Shown: piece after piece, positions 1 through 10,121 of the stretch
Layout of the letters: the number at the start of each line of letters is the position of its first letter
How positions within the stretch are numbered: position 1 is the stretch's first letter
Origin: Sepiola atlantica
Lineage: Eukaryota > Mollusca > Cephalopoda > Sepiida > Sepiolidae
Direction of reading: 5' to 3'
Assembly (NCBI GenBank): GCA_963556195.1
Contig: OY744537.1
Span: forward strand, 15,618,743-15,682,742
DNA length: 64,000 nucleotides
Position numbers and translations under genes: made by a program
Notes under the pieces: generated by a model
The model's database searches: none
Told to the model about the DNA's origin: nothing
Seen by the model: only the letters and a program-made list of their open reading frames with translations

Positions 1-690
1 AAAATATTACGAGATAAAGAGATAGTTTGAATAGGATTTGATGACCCCCACCCTCCACCCCGAATTTTGATGTTTAGAGCCACCGCTCCGTCGTTCCACC
101 CCCGTCTGCACGCCATTGGAAAAAAATAAAAATGGTCTCAATCTAGTCTGGCCGACGACAGAACAGATACTACACTTTGATACAAGCCCGAATCGAGCTG
201 GGGTTCAACTTTTAATGCTGAAACGTCCATTTGAATAATTTTTCACTGATTTGACAAATGACTTTAAAAAAAAAGGGGAGAAACAAAAAGGGAAAATGTA
301 TTGGGTGGAGTGATGCCTTCTGAATGATTCAGCTAAAAGATATTTAAGGCGAACAAAGAAAATAAACCTCTGCCAGTGTATCTTTTGTAATCCTTTGTTC
401 GTAAACTAACACACCAAACCACATTTCATATAAACTGGTGTTTACCTTTTACACACAATCTCATATCCACATTTTTTCATGCCCGAATACATCGTTGTGA
501 AGCGATCGTCAAATAGGACAATCCCGAAGGCCTTCAGGATTAGAAACATTTTTCATCCTCATAAAGTAGATATACTGACACAAACAGAAGAATTACACTT
601 AACACTTTCATAAACCATTCCTAGTGATATCATGTTTTTCTTTTTTCTCAGTAAGAAGCTGTTGTAATTTCGTGGAAAATTCAACTGACT
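1..690. other. Unassigned non-coding DNA with a U2 fragment
   Basis: AT-rich sequence with no open frame or RNA gene that I recognise. A short fragment at 158-182 matches the minus-strand head of the U2-derived SINE seen elsewhere in the window (gaacagatactacactttga). It is probably a relic of the same family. Confidence 0.5.
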
Positions 691-696
691 AATAAT

Positions 697-702
697 AATA
701 AT

Positions 703-752
<50 letters not shown>
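697..752. repeat. (TAA)n/(TA)n microsatellite
   Basis: A short AAT run passes into an uninterrupted TA tract that directly abuts the left end of the MITE at 754. TA is the target of Tc1/mariner-type insertion, so the tract is the likely insertion site. Confidence 0.95.
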
Positions 753-753
<1 letters not shown>

Positions 754-756
<3 letters not shown>

Positions 757-1134
757 GGTGGGCAAAAATAAGGGTCCGATTTTTAAAAATTCATAACTTT
801 TTTATTTATTGATTTTTTTTTGATTTTTTTTTAGAATAAGTAAAGGACCCCTTCCGAAGCAAGCATGAGCCGTATTAGCCCTAAGGAACGTACCCTCATT
901 TAGAAAACATTATTTTTGCTTAAAAAACTCAAAACAGTGTAAAAAACAATACTTTAGTTTTTGTAAGTTTTAAGAAGTGTTTTTCGGCTAAAATTTGTTT
1001 TGTTTATTTCAAAAAATCTCGGAAGGGTCAGTCTACACACACATAAAGTTTGGTGAGTTTAACTTTTATTTTGTGGAAGTTATTCAAATTCAAGTTATTC
1101 AAATTTAAAGATAGGACCCTTATTTTGGCCCACC

Positions 1135-1137
<3 letters not shown>
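754..1137. mobile_element. Mariner-like MITE, 384 bp, 24-bp TIRs
   Basis: The left terminus (754-777) begins CAGGGTGGGCAAAAATAAGG. The right terminus (1114-1137) is its reverse complement with 23 of 24 positions matching. TA dinucleotides flank both ends (752-753 and 1138-1139), as expected for an IS630/Tc1/mariner target duplication. The interior has no transposase frame, so the element is non-autonomous and would need a transposase supplied in trans. CAGGGTG ends are typical of mariner relatives. The high TIR identity suggests a fairly recent insertion. Confidence 0.9.

Positions 1138-1176
<39 letters not shown>
1138..1176. repeat. (TA)n microsatellite
   Basis: TA tract immediately to the right of the MITE. 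With 697-752 it brackets the element, consistent with insertion into one pre-existing TA tract. Confidence 0.95.
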
Positions 1177-1179
<3 letters not shown>

Positions 1180-1197
1180 AGATACTGTATATTACAT

Positions 1198-1300
1198 ATT
1201 TCAGCAATGTACCGCGGTTTCATCCAAAAGGGCAGATTTAGACATCTTTAGTGTGTCTAAATCTGCTGTTTTGGATGAAACCGCGGTACATTGCTGAACT
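1198..1300. repeat. Near-perfect palindrome (hairpin module)
   Basis: Left arm 1199-1244 (ttcagcaatgtaccgcggtt...) pairs with right arm 1254-1299 with very few mismatches, leaving a loop of about 9 bases. Each arm carries GGATGAAACCGCGG when read toward its outer end. The right flank (agctct...gatcgagcactttatttg, about 1330-1360) reappears inverted near 3065-3085, so this is a dispersed family and not a chance palindrome. (TA)n tracts lie on both sides. Confidence 0.85.
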
Positions 1301-1391
1301 GTGTAATATACATATATAAATAAATTATATTAGCTCTCTTATATGATCGAGCACTTTATTTGATTTCTTTTCATATACAACCTGACACACA

Positions 1392-1395
<4 letters not shown>

Positions 1396-1444
<49 letters not shown>
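1396..1444. repeat. (TA)n microsatellite
   Basis: Pure TA tract separating two palindromic modules. Confidence 0.95.
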
Positions 1445-1449
<5 letters not shown>

Positions 1450-1701
1450 TCATGTATCCATGTAAAATGTTATAAGGGGATATAATTTTTTTCTATGTAT
1501 TTGTCATCAGTATTTACTTCAACAGTGCTCCAAACATAAGTAGAGCTAGGTAGTAAGTTATGCAAATATATTTATGGCAATTAAGCTACACAAAGGCTCC
1601 CGCGTTTTATCCAGTTTCATTTTCGCCTGATGATTCACCCGGGGATGAAACGCGGAAGCCTCTGTTTAGCTTAATTGCCATAAACATATTGTAATAACTT
1701 G

Positions 1702-1704
<3 letters not shown>
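1445..1704 (+). repeat. TA-bounded dispersed module with hairpin
   Basis: The left part (ttcatgtatccatgtaaaa...agctaggtagtaagt) has a second copy at 17853-17990. The right part forms a hairpin: ttatggcaattaagctacacaaaggctcccgcgtt (about 1571-1607) pairs with the segment 1643-1687. The loop carries CTGATGA. The unit sits between two (TA)n tracts (1396-1444 and 1705-1747). It is probably a short retroelement or its terminal repeat. No coding capacity. Confidence 0.8.
1620..1668 (+). ncRNA. Hammerhead-like core, weak
   Basis: CTGATGA at 1627-1633, an imperfect C/G-rich stem II (1634-1646) and GAAA at 1647-1650. A convincing stem I is not visible, so activity is doubtful. I include it because the related copy at 18013 has a better stem II. 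Confidence 0.3.
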
Positions 1705-1765
<61 letters not shown>

Positions 1766-1770
1766 AAGTG
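1705..1770. repeat. (TA)n(TG)n microsatellite
   Basis: TA tract followed by a short TG run. Confidence 0.95.
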
Positions 1771-2640
1771 AGGAGAATAAAACTATAAATATATATATAT
1801 TCGAAGTATATATTTGTTTACGCCGCCTTTCTCCAATTTTTCTGAACTTAAAAATCAGATAATCAAAATCCTCTCGTCATTAAAGACAAGGTTCGAAATC
1901 TTTAAAACAAATAACTTTTGTTTAACGCCAACAACATTGTGGTGTATTATCTATCAAGTTAAATTTAGTAAAATTTTGTTCAATAGCATAATTTACAAAT
2001 TTAATATCAATAACCAAGTATAATTATGAACAAATAAAGAAAGAGAATGACTCCCATGATTCTTGATCTGTCTTCAAGTCAGGAACCAATGTTTGTTTTG
2101 AAAATAGACGAATAGAACTTTGTTTTTTTTCTGTGAATAATCCACAAAGTGATGTATATTTAGGTTTGTCTTGTGTGGGGAAAGATGGGCGGGTAGACAG
2201 CTACACGTTTCGTATTTTATAGATAGATGGGAACTATCTTTGTTTGATTGAAAGCGGAGAAGCATAAATGATCAACGTCTTATTAAGATATGTTGAGGAT
2301 ATTGAAAAAATTAGGTTAAATTAGTTTTTTTTTCTTTCTTAAAGACAATAGCATATGTTTTGGTATAATGTCAAGATTTGTCCCAGTTCGTGTCTGACTG
2401 ACGACATCTTTAAATACACCACAATATTTTATTCCCATCAAGTCTCCCATTAATATAAAAATAAATGAAGTCTTAATGCTAAATAGATTTCGAGGGATGA
2501 GAAATACTTGAAGAGCAAGTCAGGTATGAACGAAGAATATATATAGACTGCCATAACTATACATGTTATGTAAGTCAATTACACTGAGTACTTGAATAAT
2601 TATATATGATTTTTATCAAAGAGGGGAAAAACTATATGAT
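1771..2640. other. Unassigned AT-rich DNA
   Basis: No RNA gene, terminal repeat or recognisable protein fragment. The open frames here are short, low in information and begin at arbitrary ATGs. Confidence 0.5.
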
Positions 2641-2662
2641 GAGGTCTGCGTTCGCGCCGGAC

Positions 2663-2663
<1 letters not shown>

Positions 2664-2710
<47 letters not shown>

Positions 2711-2820
2711 TTTTTCTTTTTTCATTTTCCAAAATGTAATCGCCTCGCTTAAATGCTTGAATAAGGCCGGAGGGTCGAAATAAATTATTGCACCGCTGAT
2801 TATGTGATACCGTGTTCCTT

Positions 2821-2886
<66 letters not shown>
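2664..2886. repeat. Two (TA)n tracts with a decayed module between
   Basis: TA tracts at about 2666-2707 and 2823-2886 bracket 115 bp. That insert contains GGCC-GGAG-GGTC followed by GAAATAAATTATT (2763-2791). This resembles stem II, GAAA and stem III of the hammerhead motifs elsewhere, but the CTGATGA box is not intact. It is probably a decayed member of the family. Confidence 0.7.
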
Positions 2887-2888
<2 letters not shown>

Positions 2889-3059
2889 CTCAATGTGTGT
2901 GTATCTGTGTGATGTTAGTGTGTGACCTATCGAAAAATTGCATGTGGAACTTACTTGTTCTCGAAAAAATAACGACGTTATTTTGAATTTGATCAAGATT
3001 CATTTTAGAGGTCAACGGGACCTGTATTTAAAGACCCTCCCTAAGCCAACATCCAATAA

Positions 3060-3235
3060 TAATAAATAAAGTGCTCGATCGTATGTTCTACAATAACTAA
3101 TATAAAGTATGTCATTATAAAAAGCTATATATTACAGCATCTGTTTGTTGTACCGAGGTTTCATCGATGTGAACAAACGATCACTGGGGAAAATCGTCTT
3201 GTCATTGTCCAGGCGAATCATCAGCATATTTTAGT
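3060..3235 (-). repeat. Second copy of the 1.2-1.36 kb family
   Basis: aataaagtgctcgatc...atattacagca...taccgaggtttcatc matches the reverse complement of 1205-1362 in the same order. The minus strand then reads CTGATGA (3218-3224), a longer stem II region (3163-3217) beginning TTCG and ending CGAT, and GAAA (3159-3162). It is therefore a candidate ribozyme core with an expanded stem II. Confidence 0.6.
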
Positions 3236-3499
3236 TGTGGAAAAACTCCAAGAAAACTGAAAAAAATAAGAAGTCAAAAACCATTTCATCGCACTTGGGA
3301 AAACGGTGCCCGCTTTCAGCGTCCCTCTGTAAACGATAATCTGCGTTCGTAAGATACTGCTTGAATCGTTTATTTATGTCTTTTTTAATTTAAATTTTTT
3401 ATTTTATTTTATATAATTTAAGAGGCGTTTTATATTATTTATATAGTTGGCTCAGGTGTATTTGTTTATTTCTTTTAAATATACAGGCGTTGTACTCTT

Positions 3500-3508
<9 letters not shown>

Positions 3509-3547
<39 letters not shown>

Positions 3548-3695
3548 TAAAATATTACGGACAATTTTTGTCTGCATATCTCTTTTATATCCCGAAACTC
3601 GAAAACTAATAAGGAATTTAGAAAGAATAAAATAAAAGATATGCAGACATAAGATATATATATATCTATATATCTATATCTATATCTATATATCT

Positions 3696-3752
<57 letters not shown>
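3509..3752. repeat. (TA)n and (TATATC)n microsatellites
   Basis: TA tract 3509-3545, then about 105 bp of unique DNA whose ends (gtctgcatatct / agatatgcagac) are inverted, then a TATATC-type compound tract 3651-3752. Confidence 0.9.
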
Positions 3753-3754
<2 letters not shown>

Positions 3755-3998
3755 TGAAAAGATAAAATAATCCGACGGTATGAAATTAAAATGGAATAAG
3801 CGGAAGACCTAAAAACTCAACGTTTCGCCTAAATGTTATATGGGCTTTGTCAAGAGCGAACGAAAAACATGCAAAAAATGACAAAAGACGTATTTTGTCA
3901 TTTTTTCCATTTTTTTTCGTTCGCTCTTGACAACGCCTATATAACATTTGAGCGAAACGTTGAGCTTTTTAGGTCTTCCGCTTATTCCATTTTAATTA
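3755..3998. repeat. Large TA-bounded palindrome
   Basis: The left arm (about 3778-3875) and right arm (about 3901-3995) are inverted copies: cggaagacctaaaaactcaacgtttcgcc pairs with the segment ending aggtcttccgcttattcc. The arms read GGCGAAACGTTGAG and end AGGTC. CTTGACA stands where a hammerhead would need CTGATGA. I read it as a decayed or divergent member of the family. Confidence 0.8.
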
Positions 3999-3999
3999 C

Positions 4000-4008
4000 A
4001 TATATATA

Positions 4009-4060
<52 letters not shown>
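4000..4060. repeat. (TA)n microsatellite
   Basis: TA tract with one TC interruption, closing the palindromic module. Confidence 0.95.
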
Positions 4061-4062
<2 letters not shown>

Positions 4063-4561
4063 TTGTATTTAGGCAGAGGTTTTTCATTCAACTATTAATT
4101 GAAATTAATTTACATTATTTATAAATGTTACTTATTTATTGATTTATTGTTTCGTTAAAGGAGATTATTTTCGACCAAAATCAGATTGCTTACCCCCCCT
4201 CCTGTATGCCACCCTATGTAGCTCTTATATAAAGATAGAGCATCATCCTAAATAGGACAGCGATACATTTTACGCTTTCTAAGTACTAATTAGTAAAAGC
4301 GTAAGAGAGATAAAAGAAATAATTTCGAGTTTGAAATTGCCGTTCAACACCGGAGTTTGGTTGAAACCGGTTCCATTCATAATTGCTCCTGTCGTTATTC
4401 AACTGTCAAAAAAGCTCAATTTCCTAAGCTGAAATGATCTTGTAGAGCGATAGACAACAATCAAATGAGTGACAAATCAATCCATACAGAAATGTACTCA
4501 CATTTTATGGACAACAAGATAACAACTTTGACAACAACTAAAATAAAGTAGAGAACGAGTA

Positions 4562-4889
4562 TTGATTTACTCCTCTCCAGGAGTTAGGCACAAGGCCAGT
4601 TTTTATCTTACTCCCACAAGTAAGATGTGACCCAAGGTCGGGTCGGGAAAGTGGGGTTTAAAAATTGCCTGGGCAGCCCCGTCGGCATTCCCCGGTAGGG
4701 GCGCCTCAGACAGTATACAATAAACTTACTCCTCCCCAAAGAGGGGAGGCAAAGCCTGGGAGGGTGGACCTCCTAGAACTGCACAGGACAGAACAATAGA
4801 CCGGCGTAAATCAAGCCCCGAAGGCCAAGACAATACCAGTCTATGGGGTGCAGTATCCATCGGAACAGATACTACACTTTGATCTTAGC
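4562..4889 (-). mobile_element. U2-headed SINE, full copy with 12-bp TSD
   Basis: Read on the minus strand the element starts GCTAAGATCAAAGTGTAGTATCTGTTC, nearly identical to the 5' region of U2 snRNA (one extra A). It then continues through a conserved body (ggcttgatttacgccggtctatg, taggaggtccaccctccc, ccttgtgcctaactcctgg) to a 3' end GGAGAGGAGTAAATCAA. The 12-bp sequence agagaacgagta occurs on both sides (4550-4561 and 4890-4901), a clear target-site duplication showing insertion by target-primed reverse transcription. There is no poly(A) tail. The short AAATCAA tail and shared body suggest mobilisation by a LINE that recognises this 3' end. Confidence 0.9.
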
Positions 4890-5084
4890 AGAGAACGAGT
4901 AAATGTAAGTCTTATGTTGAACACTGAAGGAAAAGAAACGTTATCGTAGAAGTAGACGTTCTGCGTTAGACGCGTGCGTTCAGTCATAAATGTTTTCTTT
5001 TAGACAATAGCTATCTCGACAGTTTTAGATGTGTTGCCATAAACACTCAATATTCATTTATAAATGAGAACCATTTACAAAATG

Positions 5085-5250
5085 TGGCACAAGGCCGAAA
5101 AGGGGAAGGGGAAGGTTCGGTCCAATTCTAACTTTATAACTTTATAACCTAGTTAGTTTCATTTAGGACCATCAATCACCAAAATACCACATTTATACTG
5201 TACATCCTTCTCAATCACCAAAAGAAATCACTCCATGAATAACCTAGTTA
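5085..5250. repeat. Dispersed repeat fragment (ggcacaaggccgaaa type)
   Basis: tgtggcacaaggccgaaa and the following ~150 bp, including aaaataccacatttatactgta, have a diverged inverted counterpart around 15630-15770. Probably a fragment of an older SINE. Confidence 0.5.
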
Positions 5251-5580
5251 AAACCCATATTTACAAATATGCAACATGGTAGGGAATGATAAAACACTAT
5301 GTACAAAACAATAAGTGAAAATATATACAATGAAAAAAAACAAAAAAAACACTCTGTTGTGCGTGCATATATGTTCCTTCTGTTAATGTGAATATGTGTG
5401 TACGTTTAGTAGGCTATGTAGGCAGTGTGTGTATATGTGCGTACTTTTATTTAGTCAGTGTGACTATATGTGTCACAGGTTCATAGTAATTCTTTCTCTT
5501 CTCTCCCTCGAGTCGTCGGGGGAAGGTCTATGTGCTTTTTTTCCTTTAACCGATCTGTTCGGCTTTTAAAAAAAAAAAAT

Positions 5581-5946
5581 TTATTTAGAGAATGCAAAGT
5601 CCTTCAGCCACGCAGTAGCCTCCTGGTCTGCTGTGTGGAGGGTGGCTAATCCTCCTCTCAGTCGTTGGAGAGGGCAGACTTCAATGATGTGCTCCATTGT
5701 CTGCTCCTCTCCACAAGCACACAGTGGGGATGGACTGCTGCCCCATCTGTGAAGGCTGGCCAAGCACGGGCCATGTCCAGTCATGAATCTATTGATGGTT
5801 GACCACTCTCTCCTTGGGAGGTCGGTGCCAGGCACTTGTTGGTTAGGGTCTGACACCAGGTGTTTATTAGGGATCTCCTTGGACGCCCATTCCTTTTTTC
5901 AGGCTGATTGGATGGTGAAGTCAGCTGGTGGGATGTTCTTCCAGAT
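5581..5946 (-). pseudogene. LINE Pol C-terminal fragment (CCHC knuckle)
   Basis: The open frame runs without a stop from about 5946 to the stop at 5581; its last 91 codons (from 5856) begin with an internal ATG. It contains RREWSTINRFMTGHGPCLASLHRWG and then CACGEEQTMEHIIEVC, a CxC-x7-H-x4-C zinc-knuckle arrangement. Many Jockey/CR1-type non-LTR retrotransposon Pol proteins have this segment downstream of the reverse transcriptase. The match continues upstream of the first Met (HLVSDPNQQVPGTDLPR), so the ATG is not a true start. No reverse transcriptase is attached. The piece is a 5'-truncated relic whose upstream boundary coincides exactly with a U2-SINE fragment at 5948. Confidence 0.75.
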
Positions 5947-5947
5947 G

Positions 5948-6026
5948 TGGACCTCCTAGAACTGCACAGGACAGGCGTGCAGTATCCATCGGAACAGATA
6001 CTACACTTTGATCTTAGCCAAAAGGT
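5948..6026 (-). mobile_element. U2-SINE head fragment, internally deleted
   Basis: It carries the U2 head (aacagatactacactttgatcttagcc at 5993-6021) and a short part of the body (gtggacctcctagaactgcacagg) but lacks most of the middle and the 3' half. On the minus strand it leads straight into the LINE fragment at 5946, giving a possible U2-SINE::LINE chimera. Confidence 0.75.
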
Positions 6027-6394
6027 TGTAGGCGTCTATCTCCAAAACCCAAAGAGGAGTTCGTGACATATTTTCTGTTTAACGCATGCTCAAATGCAGA
6101 CCGTACGATATTATTGTACTCCATCGCGAATTACTTTTTCCTTTCGTATTATTGAGCTGTGAGAATCTCCCATTCGTGAGATAATGTAGACGGGACTCTG
6201 CAGGAGTATGCCCTTTTTTATTGCAAACAAAGTGTTTGCGGCTTAATAAAAAGACAAACTTATCTGATAATGTGCTTACATGTCCGTATGAGTATGGCGC
6301 CATATAAAAGATGTTTTTTTAAAAATGTTTGGACAGTACGGCTCTGTAAATACGACCTGTCCGTACGAACACTAATTCCAAAAGAAAGAGATAG

Positions 6395-6404
6395 TTAGAT
6401 AGAT

Positions 6405-6449
<45 letters not shown>

Positions 6450-6465
6450 GGAGGAGGAGGGGAGG
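6395..6465. repeat. (AG)n microsatellite
   Basis: GA/AG-rich tract with GATA flanks. Confidence 0.95.
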
Positions 6466-6889
6466 AATAGATAGATAAAAAGAGAAAGGGGTTTTCGTCG
6501 TTAATAAAATGGGGCAATTTTATAAGACAAGGGATACAATCTATAACACAACAGACACGGAGAAATAACCCAGTAGCTTCTTTGTTTTAATATACGAAAT
6601 AATCTTACGTCACGGACGTGTAAAACAAGGCTAATAACGAAAGACTTGTATTTATTAATAAAGCTTTGTTGTGATTTATTATTCATTCCAGAGAAGCTGT
6701 GCATATAAACCAGAGACATCACAACTGATAGATGTGCTTAAATCTGCGTCGTATAAGGAAACCACGAAACTCTGACATACAGCCCCGTTAGTCTATTCTA
6801 TAAATAGAGATTGTAAATACAAAAGCTGTGAATTATTCATGAGTACAATAAACTAAAATATAAACCTGTCAAGTTGAGCCTGCTCGTTG

Positions 6890-8870
6890 AATATTATAAA
6901 CATTAATCAAATATTTGTTATAAACATTAACAAATATTTGTTATAATAAACATTAATCAAATATTTGTTATTATAAACATTATCAAATATTTGTTGTTAT
7001 AAACATTATCAAATATTTGTTATTATAAACATCATCAAATATTGGTTATTATAAACATTATCAAATATTTGTTGTTATAAAAATTATCAAATATTTGTTG
7101 TTATAAACATTATCAAATATTTGTTGTTATAAACATTATCAAATATTTGTTGTTATAAACATAAACAAATATTTGTTGTTATAAACATTATCAAATATTT
7201 GTTGTTATAAACATTATCAAATATTTGTTGTTATAAAAATTATCAAATATTTGTTGTTATAAACATTATCAAATATTTGTTGTTATAAACATTATCAAAT
7301 ATTTGTTGTTATAAACATAAACAAATATTTGTTGTTATAAAAATTATCAAATATTTGTTGTTATAAACATTATCAAATATTTGTTGTTATAAAAATTATC
7401 AAATATTTGTTGTTATAAACATTATCAAATATTTGTTGTTATAAACATTATCAAATATTTGTTGTTATAAACATAAACAAATATTTGTTGTTATAAACAT
7501 TATCAAATATTTGTTGTTATAAACATTATCAAATATTTGTTGTTATAAACATTAACAAATATTTGTTATTATAAACATTATCAAATATTTGTTGTTATAA
7601 ACATCATCAAATATTTGTTATTATAAACATTATCAAATATTTGTTGTTGTTATAAACATTATCAAATATTTGTTATTATAAACATTATTAAATATTTGTT
7701 ATTATAAACATTAACAAATATTTGTTGTTATAAACATTAACAAATATTTGTTGTTATAAACATTATCAAATATTTGTTGTTATAAACATTAACAAATATT
7801 TGTTATTATAAACATTATCAAATATTTGTTGTTATAAACATCATCTAATATTTGTTATTATAAACATTATCAAATATTTGTTGTTGTTATAAACATTATC
7901 AAATATTTGTTATTATAAACATTATTAAATATTTGTTATTATAAACATTAACAAATATTTGTTGTTATAAACATTAACAAATATTTGTTGTTATAAACAT
8001 TATCAAATATTTGTTGTTATAAACATTATCAAATATTTTTTATTATAAACATCATCAAATATTTGTTATTATAAACATTATCAAATATTTGTTCTAAAAA
8101 CATTATCAAATATTTGTTGTTGTTATAAACATTATCAAATATTTGTTGTTATAAACATTATCAAATATTTGTTGTTATAAACATTATCAAATATTTTTTA
8201 TTATAAACATCATCAAATATTTGTTATTATAAACATTAACAAATATTTGTTATTATAAACATTATCAAATATTTGTTATTATAAACATTATCAAATATTT
8301 GTTTTTATAAACATTATCAAATATTTGTTGTTATAAACATCATCAAATATTTGTTATTATAAACATTATCAAATATTTGTTATTATAAACATTATCAAAT
8401 ATTTGTTGTTATAAACATTATCAAATATTTGTTATTATAAACATTATCAAATATTTGTTATTATAAACATTATCAAATATTTGTTATTATAAACATTATC
8501 AAATATTTGTTGTTATAAACATTATCAAATATTTGTTATTATAAACATTATCAAATATTTGTTATTATAAACATTATCAAATATTTGTTATTATAAACAT
8601 TATCAAATATTTGTTATTATAAACATTATCAAATATTTGTTGTTATAAAAATTATCAAATATTTGTTATTATAAACATTATCAAATATTTGTTATTATAA
8701 ACATTATCAAATATTTGTTATTATAAACATTATCAAATATTTGTTGTTATAAACATCATCAAATATTTGTTATTATAAACATTATCAAATATTTGTTATT
8801 ATAAACATTATCAAATATTTGTTATTATAAACATTATCAAATATTTGTTGTTATAAAAATTATCATAAAA
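6890..8870. repeat. 26-bp satellite array, ~76 copies
   Basis: The unit is TATAAACATTATCAAATATTTGTTGT, repeated for almost 2 kb. Each unit holds the perfect 10-bp palindrome CAAATATTTG. Variants alternate ttgttgtt with ttgttatt, and attatc with attaac, atcatc or aaattatc. Irregular 29-bp units (an extra gtt) recur about 237 bp apart (near 7644 and 7881) inside otherwise matching context, showing a higher-order duplication of nine units. The left edge decays gradually; the right edge stops sharply at a poly(T) run. Confidence 0.97.
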
Positions 8871-9192
8871 GTGTTGTTTTTTTTTACAAAAAAGGGTTTA
8901 TGCAAATGCTCGTTTAGATAACAGCTTTATGTTTGAAATTGTGGGGAATTTGATTTATATTTTTTAAGGTATTTAATACGAAAATACTTAGATCGCTACA
9001 GCAGTGACAAAAAGAAAGACTAACGGTCATACGTTCTGCTTCGATTGTTAATGATCTTTACTTGCTTACATGAATCTATTTAAAAAGCACGTACATTATA
9101 AAAATAATTAATTATAAATTATTCGAAGTTTTACAACTATAAAAACGTATAGAAAGGAATAAGTTAATAAGCAAAGTATAAAGTAAGTAGAA

Positions 9193-9532
9193 CAGGACAA
9201 TTAACACATAATCCTGTTTCTATTAGTTCAATATTTCGTTTCAATTACGAAACTTTGTCTAGAATTCTATTAAAGTCAGACTCTTATCGTTTCTTTATCA
9301 TCGGTATTTTTCTCCGATAAAGTCGACATTTGTTTATTGTTCGTCAGTTTTCTTGTAGATCGTTTCAGCATACAGTTAAAAAGAATAAAATGTAATTTGA
9401 TTTAATTCCTTCAGAAAAATAATTTGTCCGGGTAGGAATTATTTTTAAATGGCTACCAGAATTCTAGATAAAGTTTCGTAATTGAAACGAAACCTCGAAC
9501 CAATAGAAGCATAATTCTGTGTTGATTTTTCC
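9193..9532. mobile_element. Fold-back element with ~80-bp inverted arms
   Basis: Left arm 9193-9270 and right arm 9455-9532 are inverted copies sharing tttcgtttcaattacgaaac and tctagaattct. The 184-bp interior (about 9283-9450) is related to a second repeat found inverted at 10122-10300, so a family member may lie inside a larger palindrome. No coding potential. It may be a MITE or a head-to-head pair of ends. Confidence 0.75.
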
Positions 9533-10121
9533 TTTTCTATTTAGGTTTTTCTTTGATTATTATCTTATCTCGAACTATACCAATACATTCTACAGGATAT
9601 TTATTTCTATAAACAAATTTTCGCAATTATAAAAAAAATGTATTATTAGATGTTGTTAAATGTATATGCGTGTGAGATAATGATGGGGTGGTGACCAACA
9701 GATTCCGTATGTTCTGATTAGTTGAACAATAGAACGTGTTAGAGAGTGGAATATTTTGAAATAGGCAGCAGGCAGTTAGTTGACACAGAACTCGCGATCT
9801 TATTAAAAAGAGAGTGAACAATGTAAGGTGCTAGGAATTTATGAGGCAATCAACCCGGCCGGTGATGACGGTTTTCAGAATTAATAAATCAATATTGTAA
9901 CTATTTAACGTTGTTATCGATTCATCCAAACGTTGTGGCTCATAATGAAGATGAATAGGCCATTTATAACTTGGTGTACACACCCAGCGTTGTCCAGTTG
10001 TTTATTTACTTTTTTTTTATTTTTTAAATCTATGTCGTTTTTTTCTCCAAATATAATCTTTTGTTCTGATAGAAGATAAGTAACTCTGTATACAGAGTTA
10101 GATTTTTTTTTAAGATGGTGG

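Noticed and set aside
2600..2986. Open frames of repeated Tyr-Ile (also at 3.4, 3.8, 15.8-16.1, 17.3-17.9, 25.6, 32.0, 41.7, 58.5-59.1 and 61.8 kb)
   Set aside because: They are translations of (TA)n microsatellites, open in several frames and on both strands.
6890..8870. CRISPR array
   Set aside because: No unique spacers between units; it is a continuous tandem satellite in a eukaryotic context.
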